In this document: positions 52,397 to 61,973 of the stretch, in pieces
Layout of the letters: every line of letters begins with the position of its first letter
Position numbering within the stretch: the first letter of the stretch is position 1
Source: UMGS1002 sp964570825
Lineage (GTDB): Bacteria > Bacillota > Clostridia > Oscillospirales > CAG-272
Length of the DNA: 64,000 nucleotides
Direction of reading: 5' to 3'
NCBI GenBank assembly: GCA_964570825.1
Contig: CAZMZJ010000010.1
Location: forward strand, 19,447 to 83,446
The notes under the pieces: generated by a model
What the model was told of the DNA's origin: nothing
The model's database searches: none
What the model saw: only the letters and a program-made list of their open reading frames with translations
Made by a program: the position numbers and the translations under genes

Positions 52397-54763
52397 TCAC
52401 TGCCTTAGTGTGTACTTGAAGCTGCAAATTTGAGGCGCCCTTATCAGAGATGCCTTCCGGAACAATAACTCCTCTTCGGAGTCATACCTGAACGCCGACA
52501 GTATCTTGTCGTCGGCAAAGACAATTTTTTCGATGCCGCCGCAGATAGCTTCGTATGAATAGGCTGATTTTGTCACAGGCCCGTGCGCCCCGAAGACAAT
52601 ATTATTGCTTTCCTTAATATAATCAGCCGCGGTGTCATAAAGAACGCTCTCCCGCACCGACGCGCCGGCATAGGTGAAACGCACACCGCTGCAGGCGAGC
52701 GATATTGTTACGACCGGGTGCGTCGAACGCTTTATGTAAGCTGTGCATATGCTCAGGTTTGCCATGCCGAACAAGGTCAGTTCTTCCCCGCGCTTGTATA
52801 TGACTGCCGAACAGCCGCGCCTTTCGGCGCAGTTTAACAGACTGAGCATAACGCCATATTCGCGCTCGTCAGAAGGCTCCGGCAGCCAGAGCTGCCTCAC
52901 AATTTCCGTGCCGAGCAGCTTATCGGTCGCGGCTATATGCTTTATGTGGTAGTGAGTCAGTACATACGCTTTGATTTCGGTCACGTTTTCGGCATCCGCC
53001 GCCGCAAGCGCCATCCTTAAACACGACCTGCTTCCGTCCGAAATGTCGCAGATAACCGCGTCGCCCAGATTTGTCAAAAGAAGCATTTCGTTTCCGTTCC
53101 CGTTTTCACTATCGTTCAGGTATGTCACCTTAAGGCTTTGGGCATTCGCCTTGCTGCAGATTCCGAAGCAAATAAGAAAAGCAACCGCCGCCGCAACCGC
53201 AGGAAACGCCAAAAAATACTTTTTTTTAAGCCTTATCACGCACATGACAATATAAATACCGGACATGACAGATATTATCACACCCGCATAAGCGTATCTC
53301 ATTGACACGACGGCATTAACCGTTTGCGACAGATGCGAGGTTATCTCGAGCATCGCTCCTGCCAGCGCGCTGATTATCCGCGAAATTAGTCCCGCCGCCG
53401 CGGAAATCGGAATCAGCGACAGCATGACAAACAGCAGAGCAGCTCCCAGAAGCAGCGTCGCCAGCGGCATAATGCAGATATTTGCAGGAATTGTCAACGT
53501 TGAGAGCTCGCCGAAGTACAGCCATGAGCAGAAAGCCACCGCGCAGCTTGCTGATACCGTCGTGATAATCATGCCGGCAATACAGGAGATCCCTCTTTTC
53601 AGCGCATCATATAAAAACGCTCTCTGATTCTTTTTACCCCTATTATTTATGTGCCTTATCCGTTTAATAAGTCCGCCTGACGCCGCGGCACCGACAACAA
53701 TTCCGAGCGTCGCGGAAAACGACATCCAAAAACCTGCGTCGCAGACCGCCGCCGGAGAAACGGCAAGTATTATGGCGCAGGCGGCAAAAAGCGATGTAAG
53801 CGTGTCGCTTTGCGCCGAGAACAGATATGATAAATAAACCAGCGACAGCATAACTGCCGCCCTTGCCGCAGACACGGAAAAGCCCGTCAGCGCAAGATAA
53901 AATCCAGTAAAGCCAATAAGCAGCGCGCAGCGGACGCCTTTTCCTATGCCAAGCTTGCTAAGAAAAAATCCGGCGGCGCCCATGAGTATTGCGAGGTGCA
54001 TACCGCTCAATGCAAGAATATGTGACGCGCCCGAACGCCTGAAGTCGCGCACCGTAGCATCCGCCAATAAGTCCTTCCGCCCGAGCAGAAGAGCCGCGGC
54101 AAGCCTTCCTTCCTCGCCTTTTACCGCCGAGGTCAGAAGCGTCGACGCGCGCCGGTTCAGCCCATTCAGCCATACCGAGGGGACAAAAACGTCCTCTTTT
54201 ATTATGTCGCAGTCCTCGTCAGACTGTACGACGCACCGCAGCACATAGCCGTCTGCTATTGCATACATTTTGTCCGACGCGTCATATTCTGAATATCCGA
54301 GCTCCTCGGGCTCGGCCTTTGCGCTGAACTTAAACCCCGGCTGAAGATCGCTGACAAATGTGCAGTCGAGAATAACTTTATAGCAGACCTTTTTTCCGTC
54401 GATACTGCTTAACCTTGCGCCATACCCCGAGGAATAGCTGTTCGAATACTTCTCTTCAAGCACAACGCCTTCAATCAGATGCCGCTCTCCGATGTATTCT
54501 TGCACCGACATATATCCGATATCAAAATAAATAAACGAGACAAGCAGCGCGGCCAGAGCCGAAACCGCCGCAGCGACGCAAAATACAAACTTTTTTGCGT
54601 CAAGCCTTCTGCATGCCGCAAACGCCGCCGCGGCAAGCGATAACATCATTATCAGCACCGTCGCTGCGAATTTCATCCGCCCGTCAATAAAGAACCCCAG
54701 CAGTGACGCCGATATGAACACCGCGCAGATGAGCGCAAGCGGCCGCCTGTAGAATATCCGCAT
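52397..54763 (-). CDS. comEC: ComEC/Rec2-family DNA uptake channel protein
   Basis: A 788-residue protein. The frame opens at 54835; MRIFYRRPLALICAVF at 54763 is the sensible start. N-terminal helices are followed by an OB-like DUF4131 region, the competence domain (GRKDLLADATVRDFRRSGASHILALSGMHL-type, here HILALSGMHLAIL) with many helices, and a C-terminal metallo-beta-lactamase-like domain. That last domain is unusual: the HxHxDH motif reads HYHIKH (residues 604-609), with Lys in place of the metal-binding Asp. ComEC forms the inner-membrane channel for transforming DNA. Other com genes are absent here. Confidence 0.87.
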   Translation of the reverse strand: MRIFYRRPLALICAVFISASLLGFFIDGRMKFAATVLIMMLSLAAAAFAACRRLDAKKFVFCVAAAVSALAALLVSFIYFDIGYMSVQEYIGERHLIEGVVLEEKYSNSYSSGYGARLSSIDGKKVCYKVILDCTFVSDLQPGFKFSAKAEPEELGYSEYDASDKMYAIADGYVLRCVVQSDEDCDIIKEDVFVPSVWLNGLNRRASTLLTSAVKGEEGRLAAALLLGRKDLLADATVRDFRRSGASHILALSGMHLAILMGAAGFFLSKLGIGKGVRCALLIGFTGFYLALTGFSVSAARAAVMLSLVYLSYLFSAQSDTLTSLFAACAIILAVSPAAVCDAGFWMSFSATLGIVVGAAASGGLIKRIRHINNRGKKNQRAFLYDALKRGISCIAGMIITTVSASCAVAFCSWLYFGELSTLTIPANICIMPLATLLLGAALLFVMLSLIPISAAAGLISRIISALAGAMLEITSHLSQTVNAVVSMRYAYAGVIISVMSGIYIVMCVIRLKKKYFLAFPAVAAAVAFLICFGICSKANAQSLKVTYLNDSENGNGNEMLLLTNLGDAVICDISDGSRSCLRMALAAADAENVTEIKAYVLTHYHIKHIAATDKLLGTEIVRQLWLPEPSDEREYGVMLSLLNCAERRGCSAVIYKRGEELTLFGMANLSICTAYIKRSTHPVVTISLACSGVRFTYAGASVRESVLYDTAADYIKESNNIVFGAHGPVTKSAYSYEAICGGIEKIVFADDKILSAFRYDSEEELLFRKASLIRAPQICSFKYTLRQ

Positions 54764-54816
54764 AGCATTATCCCGCCTTTCAAAAAGGTGAAAAGATAAC
54801 GGAAAAAACAAAAATC

Positions 54817-54858
54817 CCCGCGCACCTCGCTTCAAACCGGAGGTGCCGCGGGTTTTTT
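54817..54858. terminator. Terminator between GDPD and comEC
   Basis: CCCGCG-CACCTC (54817-54828) pairs with GAGGTG-C-CGCGGG (54840-54852) with one bulge; T6 follows on the plus strand and A-rich sequence precedes it (U tract for the leftward GDPD transcript). Confidence 0.8.
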
Positions 54859-54902
54859 ACGCGTTTTACGGCAAACAGCATTCAGACCGGCTTTCTGCAC
54901 GT

Positions 54903-55748
54903 TTATTTCTTATAAATTTTACCTGTTGCGGTAAGATACTCGCGGCACATACCGAGCCAGTCGGTCTGGATTATGTCATATCCCATATTCGCCAGCTTCC
55001 CCCATCCGTCGGCGGGGTCTCCGGTAAGCGAGACATCGTCGCTCATTCCGGCAGCCAGCTGTACGGTGTACTTGTAGATTATCGCATTCACCCACAGGAT
55101 TTTCCCGGCCCTGTGCATTTTCTCGATATACGCCTCGCTCGCAAGCTCGCTTTCCATCGAGTCGAAAACCACTTCGTTTCCTGCATAATTGAGCTTCATC
55201 GAGTTAAGAAGTTCAAAAGTTTCGTCTTTCATGCTGACAATCGGCATATATATTATATCGGGAGCGCATTCGGCAATTATATCGAAATACTGCTTCTTCG
55301 GAGCGCTCTTCAATATTACCTGCTCCTCAACTTTATGACGGCGTACGCAGGCCACCGCCTCCGGGAAGAAGTTCCAGCAGTGGTCGAGATTTATGTAGCA
55401 TTTACCTCTTAGGTATTCAAGCACCTCGTCGAGCGTGTTGACGCCGAACTGCGTCCTGTCGTCGTCCTGATTTACATAGCGCATATATTTTATAGCGTCG
55501 GACACATTGTCCTTAATGAAATTCTTTACAGTGCAAAGATGCGGCTCCTCCTTGCCTTCATGGAAAACATAAAGCTGCCCGTCGGACGATCTCTGGACAT
55601 CAAGCTCCATGATATCCGCTCCCTGGCGGAGCGCGATTTCAAAGGCCGCGATGGTGTTGCAGGGTATATTGCCGCCCGACACTCCTCTGTGCGCGGCGAG
55701 TAAAATTCTTTTATCCGCATAGCCTCGAATATCGTCAAATCTGCTCAT
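54903..55748 (-). CDS. Glycerophosphodiester phosphodiesterase family protein
   Basis: A 281-residue GDPD-like TIM-barrel. AAHRGVSGGNIPCNTIAAFEIAL and ADIMELDVQRSSDGQLYVFHE carry the usual His/Glu/Asp catalytic and metal residues, although the second His is followed by Glu rather than Asp. The C-terminal YDIIQTDWLGM is typical. No signal peptide is seen. It may hydrolyse glycerophosphodiesters, or another phosphodiester. ATG 55748 has AGGAG upstream; a GTG at 55757 is less likely. Confidence 0.83.
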   Translation of the reverse strand: MSRFDDIRGYADKRILLAAHRGVSGGNIPCNTIAAFEIALRQGADIMELDVQRSSDGQLYVFHEGKEEPHLCTVKNFIKDNVSDAIKYMRYVNQDDDRTQFGVNTLDEVLEYLRGKCYINLDHCWNFFPEAVACVRRHKVEEQVILKSAPKKQYFDIIAECAPDIIYMPIVSMKDETFELLNSMKLNYAGNEVVFDSMESELASEAYIEKMHRAGKILWVNAIIYKYTVQLAAGMSDDVSLTGDPADGWGKLANMGYDIIQTDWLGMCREYLTATGKIYKK

Positions 55749-55781
55749 TATTGTCACTCCTGACCATATAAAATTGAATAG

Positions 55782-55810
55782 ATTATATCAGATATTGTCG
55801 TTTGTGTCAA
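55782..55810 (-). promoter_or_regulatory. Perfect-consensus SigA promoter for the GDPD gene
   Basis: On the minus strand, TTGACA (55805-55810), 17-bp spacer, TATAAT (55782-55787). Confidence 0.82.
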
Positions 55811-55870
55811 TAAAGTAAATAAATAATTCATACATTGGACACATTATATAGGATATTGCAAAAGAATTCC

Positions 55871-55899
55871 TTGACAAACCCGGAAATATCGTATATAAT
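55871..55899 (+). promoter_or_regulatory. Perfect-consensus SigA promoter for acpP
   Basis: TTGACA (55871-55876), 17-bp spacer, TATAAT (55894-55899). The leader to ATG 55963 is about 57 nt with a GGAGG site at 55950-55954. Confidence 0.85.
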
Positions 55900-55962
55900 G
55901 TTCCGTGTTGTATGGTTTTTAATTACGGCTATTTTTTCTCAATATACATGGAGGATATAATA

Positions 55963-56190
55963 ATGTACAAGAAATTAAAGCTCCTTCTCGTTGAGGAACT
56001 TCAGATCGACGAGGCTGATATAACACCCGAGGCGAAGCTCTCCACCGATCTGGGAATAAATTCCATCGAACTTGCAGACCTCGTAATGCTCTGCGAAGAC
56101 AAATTCGGCATTGAAATAAAGGATGACGATATTCATAATTTCGTAACTGTAAACGATGTGGTCAACTACCTCGAAAACCAGCAGAAATAA
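55963..56190 (+). CDS. acpP: Acyl carrier protein
   Basis: A 75-residue ACP. The phosphopantetheine site is Ser34 in DLGINSIELADL (family DSL becomes NSI), followed by CEDKFGIEIKDDDIHNFVTVNDVV. The frame opens at 55912, but the RBS-supported start is 55963. It carries acyl chains as thioesters. No fatty-acid synthesis gene is adjacent, so it may be the main ACP or one for a dedicated pathway. A SigA promoter of exact consensus precedes it. Confidence 0.9.
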   Translation: MYKKLKLLLVEELQIDEADITPEAKLSTDLGINSIELADLVMLCEDKFGIEIKDDDIHNFVTVNDVVNYLENQQK

Positions 56191-56281
56191 TATGGCTGAT
56201 CCAAAATCAAGGAATGCGCTCTGCCTTCCTTGATTTTTTCATACATCCCGCTTTTGCTAAATAGAATGTAGCATAAGCGAG

Positions 56282-57058
56282 GTGATTGTTATTTTTGATA
56301 AGAATAAAAACCCCGGCCCGGCAATATCCGCTCTGATTTCAGCCCTCTGCCTGATCCTTGCCGCACTGCTGACGCTTCTTATAGGCTGGGCTTCCGGAAT
56401 CTCACTGTACGGAGCCGGACGTATGACAAGTACCCGGACGCGGTATCCGATAATAATAATCGACGCAGGCCACGGCGGAGAGGACGGAGGCGCCTCTGGT
56501 GACAACGGCGTGCTTGAAAAGGATCTTAACCTTGATATTTCCTTTATGCTTTCCGATATGCTTAAGGCAAACGGCGTGCCGGTAATTATGACGCGCACTG
56601 AGGACAAACTGCTTTATGACCGTAATGCCGATTACATCGGGAGAAAAAAAGTCCTTGACCTCGGCGCGCGCCTTGAAATTTCGGACGCGCACCCCGGCGC
56701 AGTATTCGTCAGCATACATATGAACGCTTTCCCGCAAAAAAAGTACAGCGGCCTGCAGGTCTACTACTCGACGAATGCCGAAAATTCAAAATTACTCGCC
56801 GACATAATCCAGGACACTGTAAAAGCCGCCCTGCAGCCCGACAATAAAAGAAAATCAAAAGCAGCCAACAGCAATATCTTCCTTCTTCACGAAAACAAAA
56901 ACACCGCGGTTCTTGTCGAGTGCGGCTTTCTCTCAAACGATGCCGAATGTGAAAAGCTCTGCGATCCCTCCTATCGTCGGCAGCTTTCGCTTGCTGTTTT
57001 CTGCTCGATAATGGAATTCCTCGTCGATGCCGGCGGTCAAGGCACGAGCAGCCCTTGA
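56282..57058 (+). CDS. Membrane-anchored N-acetylmuramoyl-L-alanine amidase, CwlD-like
   Basis: A 258-residue protein with one N-terminal helix (about 14-37) and an Amidase_3 domain: IIDAGHGGEDGGASGDNGVLEKDLNL (zinc His and Glu), FVSIHMNAF (second zinc His) and VLVECGFLSN (catalytic Glu). This architecture fits CwlD, which makes muramic-delta-lactam in the spore cortex, but vegetative amidases look alike. The start is uncertain: GTG 56282 is used; an ATT at 56291 lies at better distance from GAGGTG. Confidence 0.83.
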   Translation: MIVIFDKNKNPGPAISALISALCLILAALLTLLIGWASGISLYGAGRMTSTRTRYPIIIIDAGHGGEDGGASGDNGVLEKDLNLDISFMLSDMLKANGVPVIMTRTEDKLLYDRNADYIGRKKVLDLGARLEISDAHPGAVFVSIHMNAFPQKKYSGLQVYYSTNAENSKLLADIIQDTVKAALQPDNKRKSKAANSNIFLLHENKNTAVLVECGFLSNDAECEKLCDPSYRRQLSLAVFCSIMEFLVDAGGQGTSSP

Positions 57059-57083
57059 TTTTCCATTGCGGAAACGATATAAT
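57055..57083 (+). promoter_or_regulatory. SigA-type promoter for radA
   Basis: TTGATT (57055-57060, overlapping the amidase stop codon), 17-bp spacer, TATAAT (57078-57083). Confidence 0.65.
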
Positions 57084-57132
57084 GTAATAAAAATGATCAA
57101 AGCGGCAGAGCCGGTTCAGGGAAGGATTAAAT

Positions 57133-58512
57133 ATGACTCAGAAAGGTGCAAAAAACGTTTTTGTCTGCTCCGCGTGCGGCTATGTAAGTCCTAAATGGAT
57201 GGGAAAATGCAGCGCCTGCGGGGCATGGAACTCTTTCGAAGAACAGATTCAGGAGCCGGCTGCAAAAAGTCCGGCTGCAAGGCGCGTCCCGGATGCGTCC
57301 TCCACATCCCGCGCGCTGCCTCTTGATACATACACGATACCGGATTATTTCCGTTCTTCAACCGGAATGGGCGAATTCGACCGGGTACTCGGAGGAGGCC
57401 TTGTCGACGGCTCGGTTGTTCTCATCTCAGGCGAGCCGGGTATCGGAAAATCAACACTTCTAATGCAGATATCGGCCTCGCTCAGCAAAAGCAAGAAAGT
57501 CCTGTTTGTTTCGGGAGAGGAATCCGGCGGACAGCTCAAGCTGAGGTCAAGACGGCTCGGCATCACGGGAAGCGGCATATATCTGCATACCGAAACCGAC
57601 ATAGACAATATCCTTGCCGAAGCCGAGGCCATAAGACCCGACATAATGATTGTGGACTCGATACAGACCATGTACAGCACCCGCAGCTCCTCATCCCCCG
57701 GTAGCGTCACGCAGGTCCGCGAATGTGCGCTTGCAGTAATCACACGCGCCAAAAGCGCAGGAATGTCGGCGATTCTTGTCGGACACGTCAATAAAGAGGG
57801 CGGGATAGCCGGACCAAAGGTACTCGAGCATATGGTCGACGCCGTCCTCTGCTTTGAGGGAGACCGCCAGCAGAATTACCGCATTATCCGCGCCGCTAAA
57901 AACCGCTACGGTTCTACAAATGAAATAGGAGTTTTCGAGATGACCGACGCGGGGCTTTCAGAAGTCCCCAACCCGTCTGAAATGCTGCTTGCCGGACGCC
58001 CCAAGGACACCCCCGGCAACTGCGCGGTCTGCACTCTTGAGGGAACGCGCCCTATAATAGCCGAAATTCAGTCGCTTGTCACCCCCACGGTCTTTCCCGC
58101 TCCCCGCCGCACGGCAAACGGCATCGACTATAACCGAATGTACCTTATCCTCGCGGTTCTTGAAAAGAGGCTCGGGCTGCGCTTCTCGGCAAACGACGTT
58201 TATCTAAACGTCATAGGCGGCCTGCAGCTGGACGAGCCCGCCGCGGACCTGCCAACAGCCCTCGCCATGATATCCTCGCTTACGGACAAGGTGGTTCCGG
58301 ACGATGTTATCGCTCTCGGCGAGCTTGGTCTTTCCGGAGAATGCCGGGCGGTGACAAATCTTGACGCGCGTCTGAAGGAAGCCTCCCGCCTCGGTTTTAC
58401 AAAGGCGCTGGTTCCCTATCGCAACGTCGAGAAAAGGAAAAACAGCTTCGAGCTCGAGGTCATACCGGTCAAAACAATATATGACGCGCTGCAAACGCTT
58501 GTTAAAAAATAA
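57133..58512 (+). CDS. radA: DNA repair protein RadA
   Basis: A 459-residue protein. A C4 zinc finger (Cys12, 15, 26, 29) is followed by the RecA-like core with Walker A GEPGIGKST (about 100-108), VDSIQTMYS, the RadA-specific KNRYGSTNEIG (family KNRFG) and a Lon-protease-like C-terminal domain (GGLQLDEPAADLPTALAMISS). It is a DnaB-like helicase for branch migration and transformation. GGAAGGA precedes the ATG. The gene is complete, but no terminator follows; the next sequence is the truncated permease gene on the other strand. Confidence 0.95.
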   Translation: MTQKGAKNVFVCSACGYVSPKWMGKCSACGAWNSFEEQIQEPAAKSPAARRVPDASSTSRALPLDTYTIPDYFRSSTGMGEFDRVLGGGLVDGSVVLISGEPGIGKSTLLMQISASLSKSKKVLFVSGEESGGQLKLRSRRLGITGSGIYLHTETDIDNILAEAEAIRPDIMIVDSIQTMYSTRSSSSPGSVTQVRECALAVITRAKSAGMSAILVGHVNKEGGIAGPKVLEHMVDAVLCFEGDRQQNYRIIRAAKNRYGSTNEIGVFEMTDAGLSEVPNPSEMLLAGRPKDTPGNCAVCTLEGTRPIIAEIQSLVTPTVFPAPRRTANGIDYNRMYLILAVLEKRLGLRFSANDVYLNVIGGLQLDEPAADLPTALAMISSLTDKVVPDDVIALGELGLSGECRAVTNLDARLKEASRLGFTKALVPYRNVEKRKNSFELEVIPVKTIYDALQTLVKK

Positions 58513-60189
58513 AGAACGGGCATATGCGTAATTATAGTCATTCATATAGTCATGGTATTCGTCAAAGGTAATCTCATTATTTATATAAGCGTTACGCATG
58601 GAATCAAATTTTGCCAGCGTTTCAGTGATAAACGTGCGCTCGTTGGCGATGTACTGCAGCTTTTCTTCTGTCAACTCTCCTTCAAGCGTCGTCATATACT
58701 CTTCATAAACCGAGTCGGAATAGAAATTTTTCGCCTCGTATGTGCCTGAGAAAAAGTAGATTTTGACACATAACAGGGCGAGAACTATAAGAAGAAAGCG
58801 CGAGGAGATAAGGGTTTTATATATCTCATACCGCACAAGCCTAAGTGTGTATATGCGCGCCTGACGCACGGTTTTGGAAGATTGAGAACCGACCGTCGCA
58901 TCGCCCGCGGCGCGCCTTTTACCCAAACGGGCGCCGAACCACGCGCCGAGCCTTTTCAGCTGCGCGAGGCTGACTCCGTTCGCGTCGCGTCTGGTGAAAA
59001 CGAAGACGGTCATTATAATCCCGGCCACTATAAGTATGCCGAACACGGTTAGCATGAAGGAGACATAGCCCCACACGTTCGAGAAAAAGTTGATCGACCG
59101 GAATCGCACGAAAAGCGGATTAACCGCCGCGGTTGCCACAAAGTTGAGGTTTTTGAACGGGTTGTCGGCGTTAAGATACGACAGGGTGTAGAGCAGGAAA
59201 TTCAGACCGAAGAAGCCGAGCCCCGCGGCGTATATAACGGCGTAATTATAAACAAATACAGACAGCGCGAGCAGTATCGCCGCGAAGACGAGGAAAGTCA
59301 GGATCTTTACGGCAACTGTGAACGCGAAATACTGCCCGACAGTTATTATATACTGGCAGTAAGTAAACTCACTAAACGCCTGAATAGCATTTGACGGAGA
59401 TGAGTATCCCAACTCAATTCCGAAGATACCCCACGTCGTGAAAGTAAACAGCAGTACAATCCCGACTGTCAGCATTCCCATAACAACGATCTTGGCGAAA
59501 GCGGTTCTTGTGCGCCCGTATCTCGCCGTCCTGACAATAGGCAAAAAGCCGCTAACCTTCTCCTGAGCGAAGATCACCGAGCCGAATATAATAAGAATTA
59601 TAAAAATAAAAATATTTACAATATCATAGTCGAAATAATTTCCCCAGCCGTGCATGTACTCAACGCCGATCTCCACATTGTCGCGAAGGTTTTCATATAT
59701 GCTTATAACGCGCTGCTGGTATTTGTATGTATAGCTGTCAGCGGATATACCCATTGAACCGAACTCGGCAAGGTTGGCGTTGGCTCTATTAATTACCTTC
59801 TGCATGTCCGATGAATAACTCGACGCGGCGTCTATACTCACGTAAACCTGAGCAAACAGCGCCTGATCGGAATAACCGTCCGGCGCGTATTGGTTCACCC
59901 ATGCGTCGCCCTCATAATCGTAGTCGCCGTTGTGCATCGCTTCCATGAACAGTTCCGACTGCTCGTCCTGCCACGCCTGCATCTCGTTGTAGTATTCTTC
60001 CATCTCGGCGGTGTCCGAGAAATACAGCTCATAGAATTCGGATATCTCTTTTGTGGTTATCCCCTGCGGTTGTGCCTTTTTCGCCGTATAAAATGCAATT
60101 CCGCCGTTTGCAAGCAGGAGAACAGCGAGGAATATCCAGAGATATTTAATTCCTAATAACTTTTTGAATTCGTAGCTTATGTATTTCAA
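58513..60189 (-). pseudogene. ABC-type permease, 3' half missing
   Basis: From ATG 60189 the frame encodes about 559 recognisable residues: one helix (YLWIFLAVLLLANGGIAFY), a 150-residue outer loop, then five to six helices (190-400) including IFIILIIFGSVIFAQEKVSGFLPIVRTARYGR, as in ABC-2-type permeases. At about 445 the pattern begins again (RYEIYKTLISSRFLLIVLALLCVKIYFF, then YSDSVYEEYM), so the original protein was an internally duplicated permease. The second half stops at the radA end; the frame then stays open to 58204, but only as the antisense of radA. No ATPase gene is visible. It is a truncated gene or a contig join. Confidence 0.65.
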
Positions 60190-60235
60190 ATTTTACCGAC
60201 TTTCTTTCCGCGGAGCTTTTATTTATTGTTACGCA

Positions 60236-61679
60236 TCAATCATACCAAACCGTCCCCGGATTAATTTCATAATCGCCGGTATCGGTATTCACCATAATTT
60301 TGCCCTTTTCGGTTTCATAACCATACCAACCGTCCGGGAAGAACACACTTGTTGTGATTTCGTACTTACTATAATCCGTCCTGTTATAATCAATCACTAT
60401 ATACCCGCCGACAGATTCAAGCGAATATCCGCACAGCATACAGTCAGGAAGTTCATCCGACATTTTCCGGCAGCTGTATATTCAGATGCGGCTTTTTCTG
60501 GCTGTGAGAAAACAGCGCGGACGGCAAAAGCATAAACGCCTGCCGGATTCGGCTCTCGGACGGGACATGCACGGCTATTGCCTCAGACGCGCCCTGCGCT
60601 TACGGGATGTATGGGAAAAAAATATTTTCCTATATTACGGAAGCTCCGGGAACGGCAAATTGTTTTACACCGCGCAGGATATAGCAAAAAATTACGCTAT
60701 GCTGACATTTTTTATAAGCATTCCGTCGTCGGCGGCAAACAGTTCCTGCCGGTCGCTCATATCTATATTCGCAAGATACGCGCTGTTTATGATACCGGTC
60801 ACGGCGTCCTCGTCGACAGCTTTTCGGATACATACCAGATTGTCGTTGAGAAGGTTGAACGAGAGGACGGATATGTGCTGTAATAAATATATTCGCCGTC
60901 AGTACAGCTGCCGGCTTTTGTGCAAACCTCCCGAACATCGGTCAGATCTTTTGATACAGAATAAAGAAAAGAACCGTCAGAGAGATAAATGCGATTGTCA
61001 AGTGTGAAAGCAAGATAGGCCGTGTCGGGTATCATGTCAACATCTGCCATAAGAACGGTATCGGCGGGAGATGCGGCGAAGACATCCATTCGGCACAGGC
61101 GGCCTTCCCACATTTCAGTTGCATCATAATAAATATAAGTGCGATAATAACGCAGACTGCCGATAAATAATTCAGTGCCGTCGTAACCATTGTATCCTAT
61201 ATTCTCTATTACGGACAGCTTTTTTGAGGCGATGTTATACCTGCATAACTGAGTAATGAATCCCGCATCTGAAGGAAAACATTTTACGAAAACAATATAA
61301 TTGTCAAACACATGAAAAAGGCTTACCATCATATTGTAAAACGGGCAGCTGTCGGTTTATGGTCGCAGAGCGGGTCGGCACATACTGTTGTAATATTACC
61401 GGTTCTGACATTGTACCGCATGAGCGTTGTGCCACCCTCCCAGTACAGGTAATCTCCGACAACCTCAGGATCTCCCAACACAGTGATATTACCGGAGCAC
61501 GGAGTATCATCAGAATCGGTATACGTGAACCCGGCGGGAAGAATATCGGTAATCCCGGTGTCGGTGTTTTCCCCTGTGGATGCAATGCGTCCGCAGGGAT
61601 TCAGCAGCACGGCAAGTAAAACAAAAACCACCGCCCGGGTTGATATTCTGAGAAAACTGAACTTTTTCGCTTCTTTCAT
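60236..61679 (-). pseudogene. Frameshifted lipoprotein of the 'DPLC' family
   Basis: Three pieces in different frames align in order with the intact protein at 61974-63056. 61329-61679 has the signal peptide, a possible lipobox (LLNPC) and VCADPLCDHKPT; a one-base shift near 61345 then continues as SCPFYNMMVSLFHVFDNYIVF into 60799-61332. Near 60830 another shift leads to VDEDAVTGIINSAYLANIDM, soon stopped. 60236-60463 matches the C-terminus (KGKIMVNTDTGDYEI versus NVLIVDTTTGEYI). The part between 60464 and 60700 is scrambled by several stops. The gene is therefore decayed. Its original function is unknown. Confidence 0.7.
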
Positions 61680-61818
61680 AGGAACATCTCCAGTACAATA
61701 ATACCTAAATACTTATTGCATACACTCCGGATGCGCACAGCAAAACTGGAGCAATGATATATATATAATCTTCGAAACAAGCAAAAAGTTGCAGGATTTT
61801 ATTGAATTCTGATATGAT

Positions 61819-61965
61819 TTATTCTTCAGTAATAATATCAATTCTCATAAAATTGTAGTCATCACTATCTGCTCTGTAATAATAATTCTCGTTTTCTATA
61901 ATAGCAGTGGTTATCCGAATTCGTATGAAAAATATTCGCCATACTTTGCGATAAATACTTCTCAT
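61819..61965 (-). pseudogene. Short coding remnant after the lipoprotein gene
   Basis: A 48-codon frame from ATG 61965 ends in ENENYYYRADSDDYNFMRIDIITEE, which has the composition of real protein, while its first part (MRSIYRKVWRIFFIRIR) does not. Another frame over the first part reads KYGEYFSYEFG. It looks like the frameshifted tail of a lost gene. The rest of the gap from 61680 to 61973 is AT-rich and empty. Confidence 0.3.
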
Positions 61966-61973
61966 ATTCTAAT

